5,798 bases of DNA from JALOAP01 sp964632355 (lineage in GTDB: Bacteria > Chloroflexota > Dehalococcoidia > Tepidiformales > Tepidiformaceae). The stretch spans positions 1-5,798 of the forward strand of contig CAZWBW010000138.1 of NCBI GenBank assembly GCA_964632355.1. The letters are read 5' to 3'. The position numbers and the translations under genes were made by a program. Shown piece by piece: positions 5,675-5,798 of this stretch. The notes under the pieces are model-generated. The model ran no database searches, was not told the origin of the DNA, and worked only from the letters and a program-made list of their open reading frames with translations. Every line of letters starts with the position of its first letter. Within the stretch, counting starts at the first letter, position 1.

Positions 5675-5798
5675 TTAGATAGTTGGGTCTTCCCGTACCG
5701 TTTCGCCCAGACACGGCAACGAGAAGCGTGTCGCCCGTACCTTCAATCTCAGGCCGGCGGATTCTCGATAGTTACTTATGCGAAGAGCGGAGATACGC
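5675..5798 (-). CDS. Uncertain C-terminal coding fragment at the right edge
   Basis: From the right edge a minus-strand frame runs 40 codons to TAA at 5677-5675, ending CLGETVREDPTI. I do not recognise it. Its third codon positions are only about 57% G or C (23 of 40), well below the other genes here, and the 158 bases from 5641 are about 57% GC by hand count. Other frames over the same stretch are also largely open, so this may be noncoding or part of a transferred or repeated element continuing beyond the window. The 156 bases between it and the DHFR-like gene contain that gene's ribosome-binding site and a small hairpin (5600-5612), and nothing else I can name. Confidence 0.2.
   Translation of the reverse strand, partial: RISALRISNYRESAGLRLKVRATRFSLPCLGETVREDPTI

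Noticed and set aside
5563..5682. Small plus-strand open frame of 39 codons starting MSTLEPTTYGG
   Set aside because: Its GGAGA motif is only two bases from the ATG, its third codon positions are about 68% GC against a higher level in real genes, and it matches nothing I know.

Overview
This is a GC-rich bacterial window of ordinary chromosomal character. Its gene content is a DesK/NarL-type two-component pair, a NAD-dependent zinc alcohol dehydrogenase and a RibD-C/DHFR-like reductase. Together with strongly GC-biased third codon positions and GTG/ATG starts, this suggests an actinobacterium or a similar high-GC soil or metagenome lineage. The evidence does not allow a closer assignment. A run of ten Ns inside one gene shows that the sequence is a scaffold from an assembly.

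Layout, left to right. Positions 1-73 (minus) hold the first 24 codons of an OmpR-type response regulator that runs off the left edge. A 176-base intergenic stretch follows, with a likely promoter for that regulator and a small terminator hairpin for the next operon. Positions 250-2071 (minus) are a histidine kinase followed by its NarL-type response regulator, overlapping by 8 bases. A 146-base divergent intergenic region separates the kinase from a six-helix membrane protein of unknown function at 2218-2919 (plus), which ends in a strong GC-rich hairpin. Positions 3087-3646 (minus) hold a decayed fragment of a LigB-type extradiol dioxygenase (4,5-DOPA dioxygenase/YgiD family). It has lost its N-terminal part, carries a one-base deletion and has no stop codon after its conserved C-terminus. 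Positions 3804-4940 (plus) encode the alcohol dehydrogenase, and 4961-5518 (minus) the DHFR-like protein, convergent with it and only 20 bases away. The last 280 bases are lower in GC and hold at most an uncertain C-terminal coding fragment at the right edge.

How they work together: the kinase and NarL regulator form a membrane-sensing phosphorelay, and the divergently transcribed membrane protein is the natural first candidate for its target or accessory protein. The other genes look like independent single-gene units. I see no mobile element, CRISPR array, RNA gene or convincing new multi-gene system. The most informative oddities are the dioxygenase remnant, the opposite glutamate codon preference of two adjacent genes, a hairpin over the ribosome-binding site of the membrane-protein gene, and the atypical right edge.
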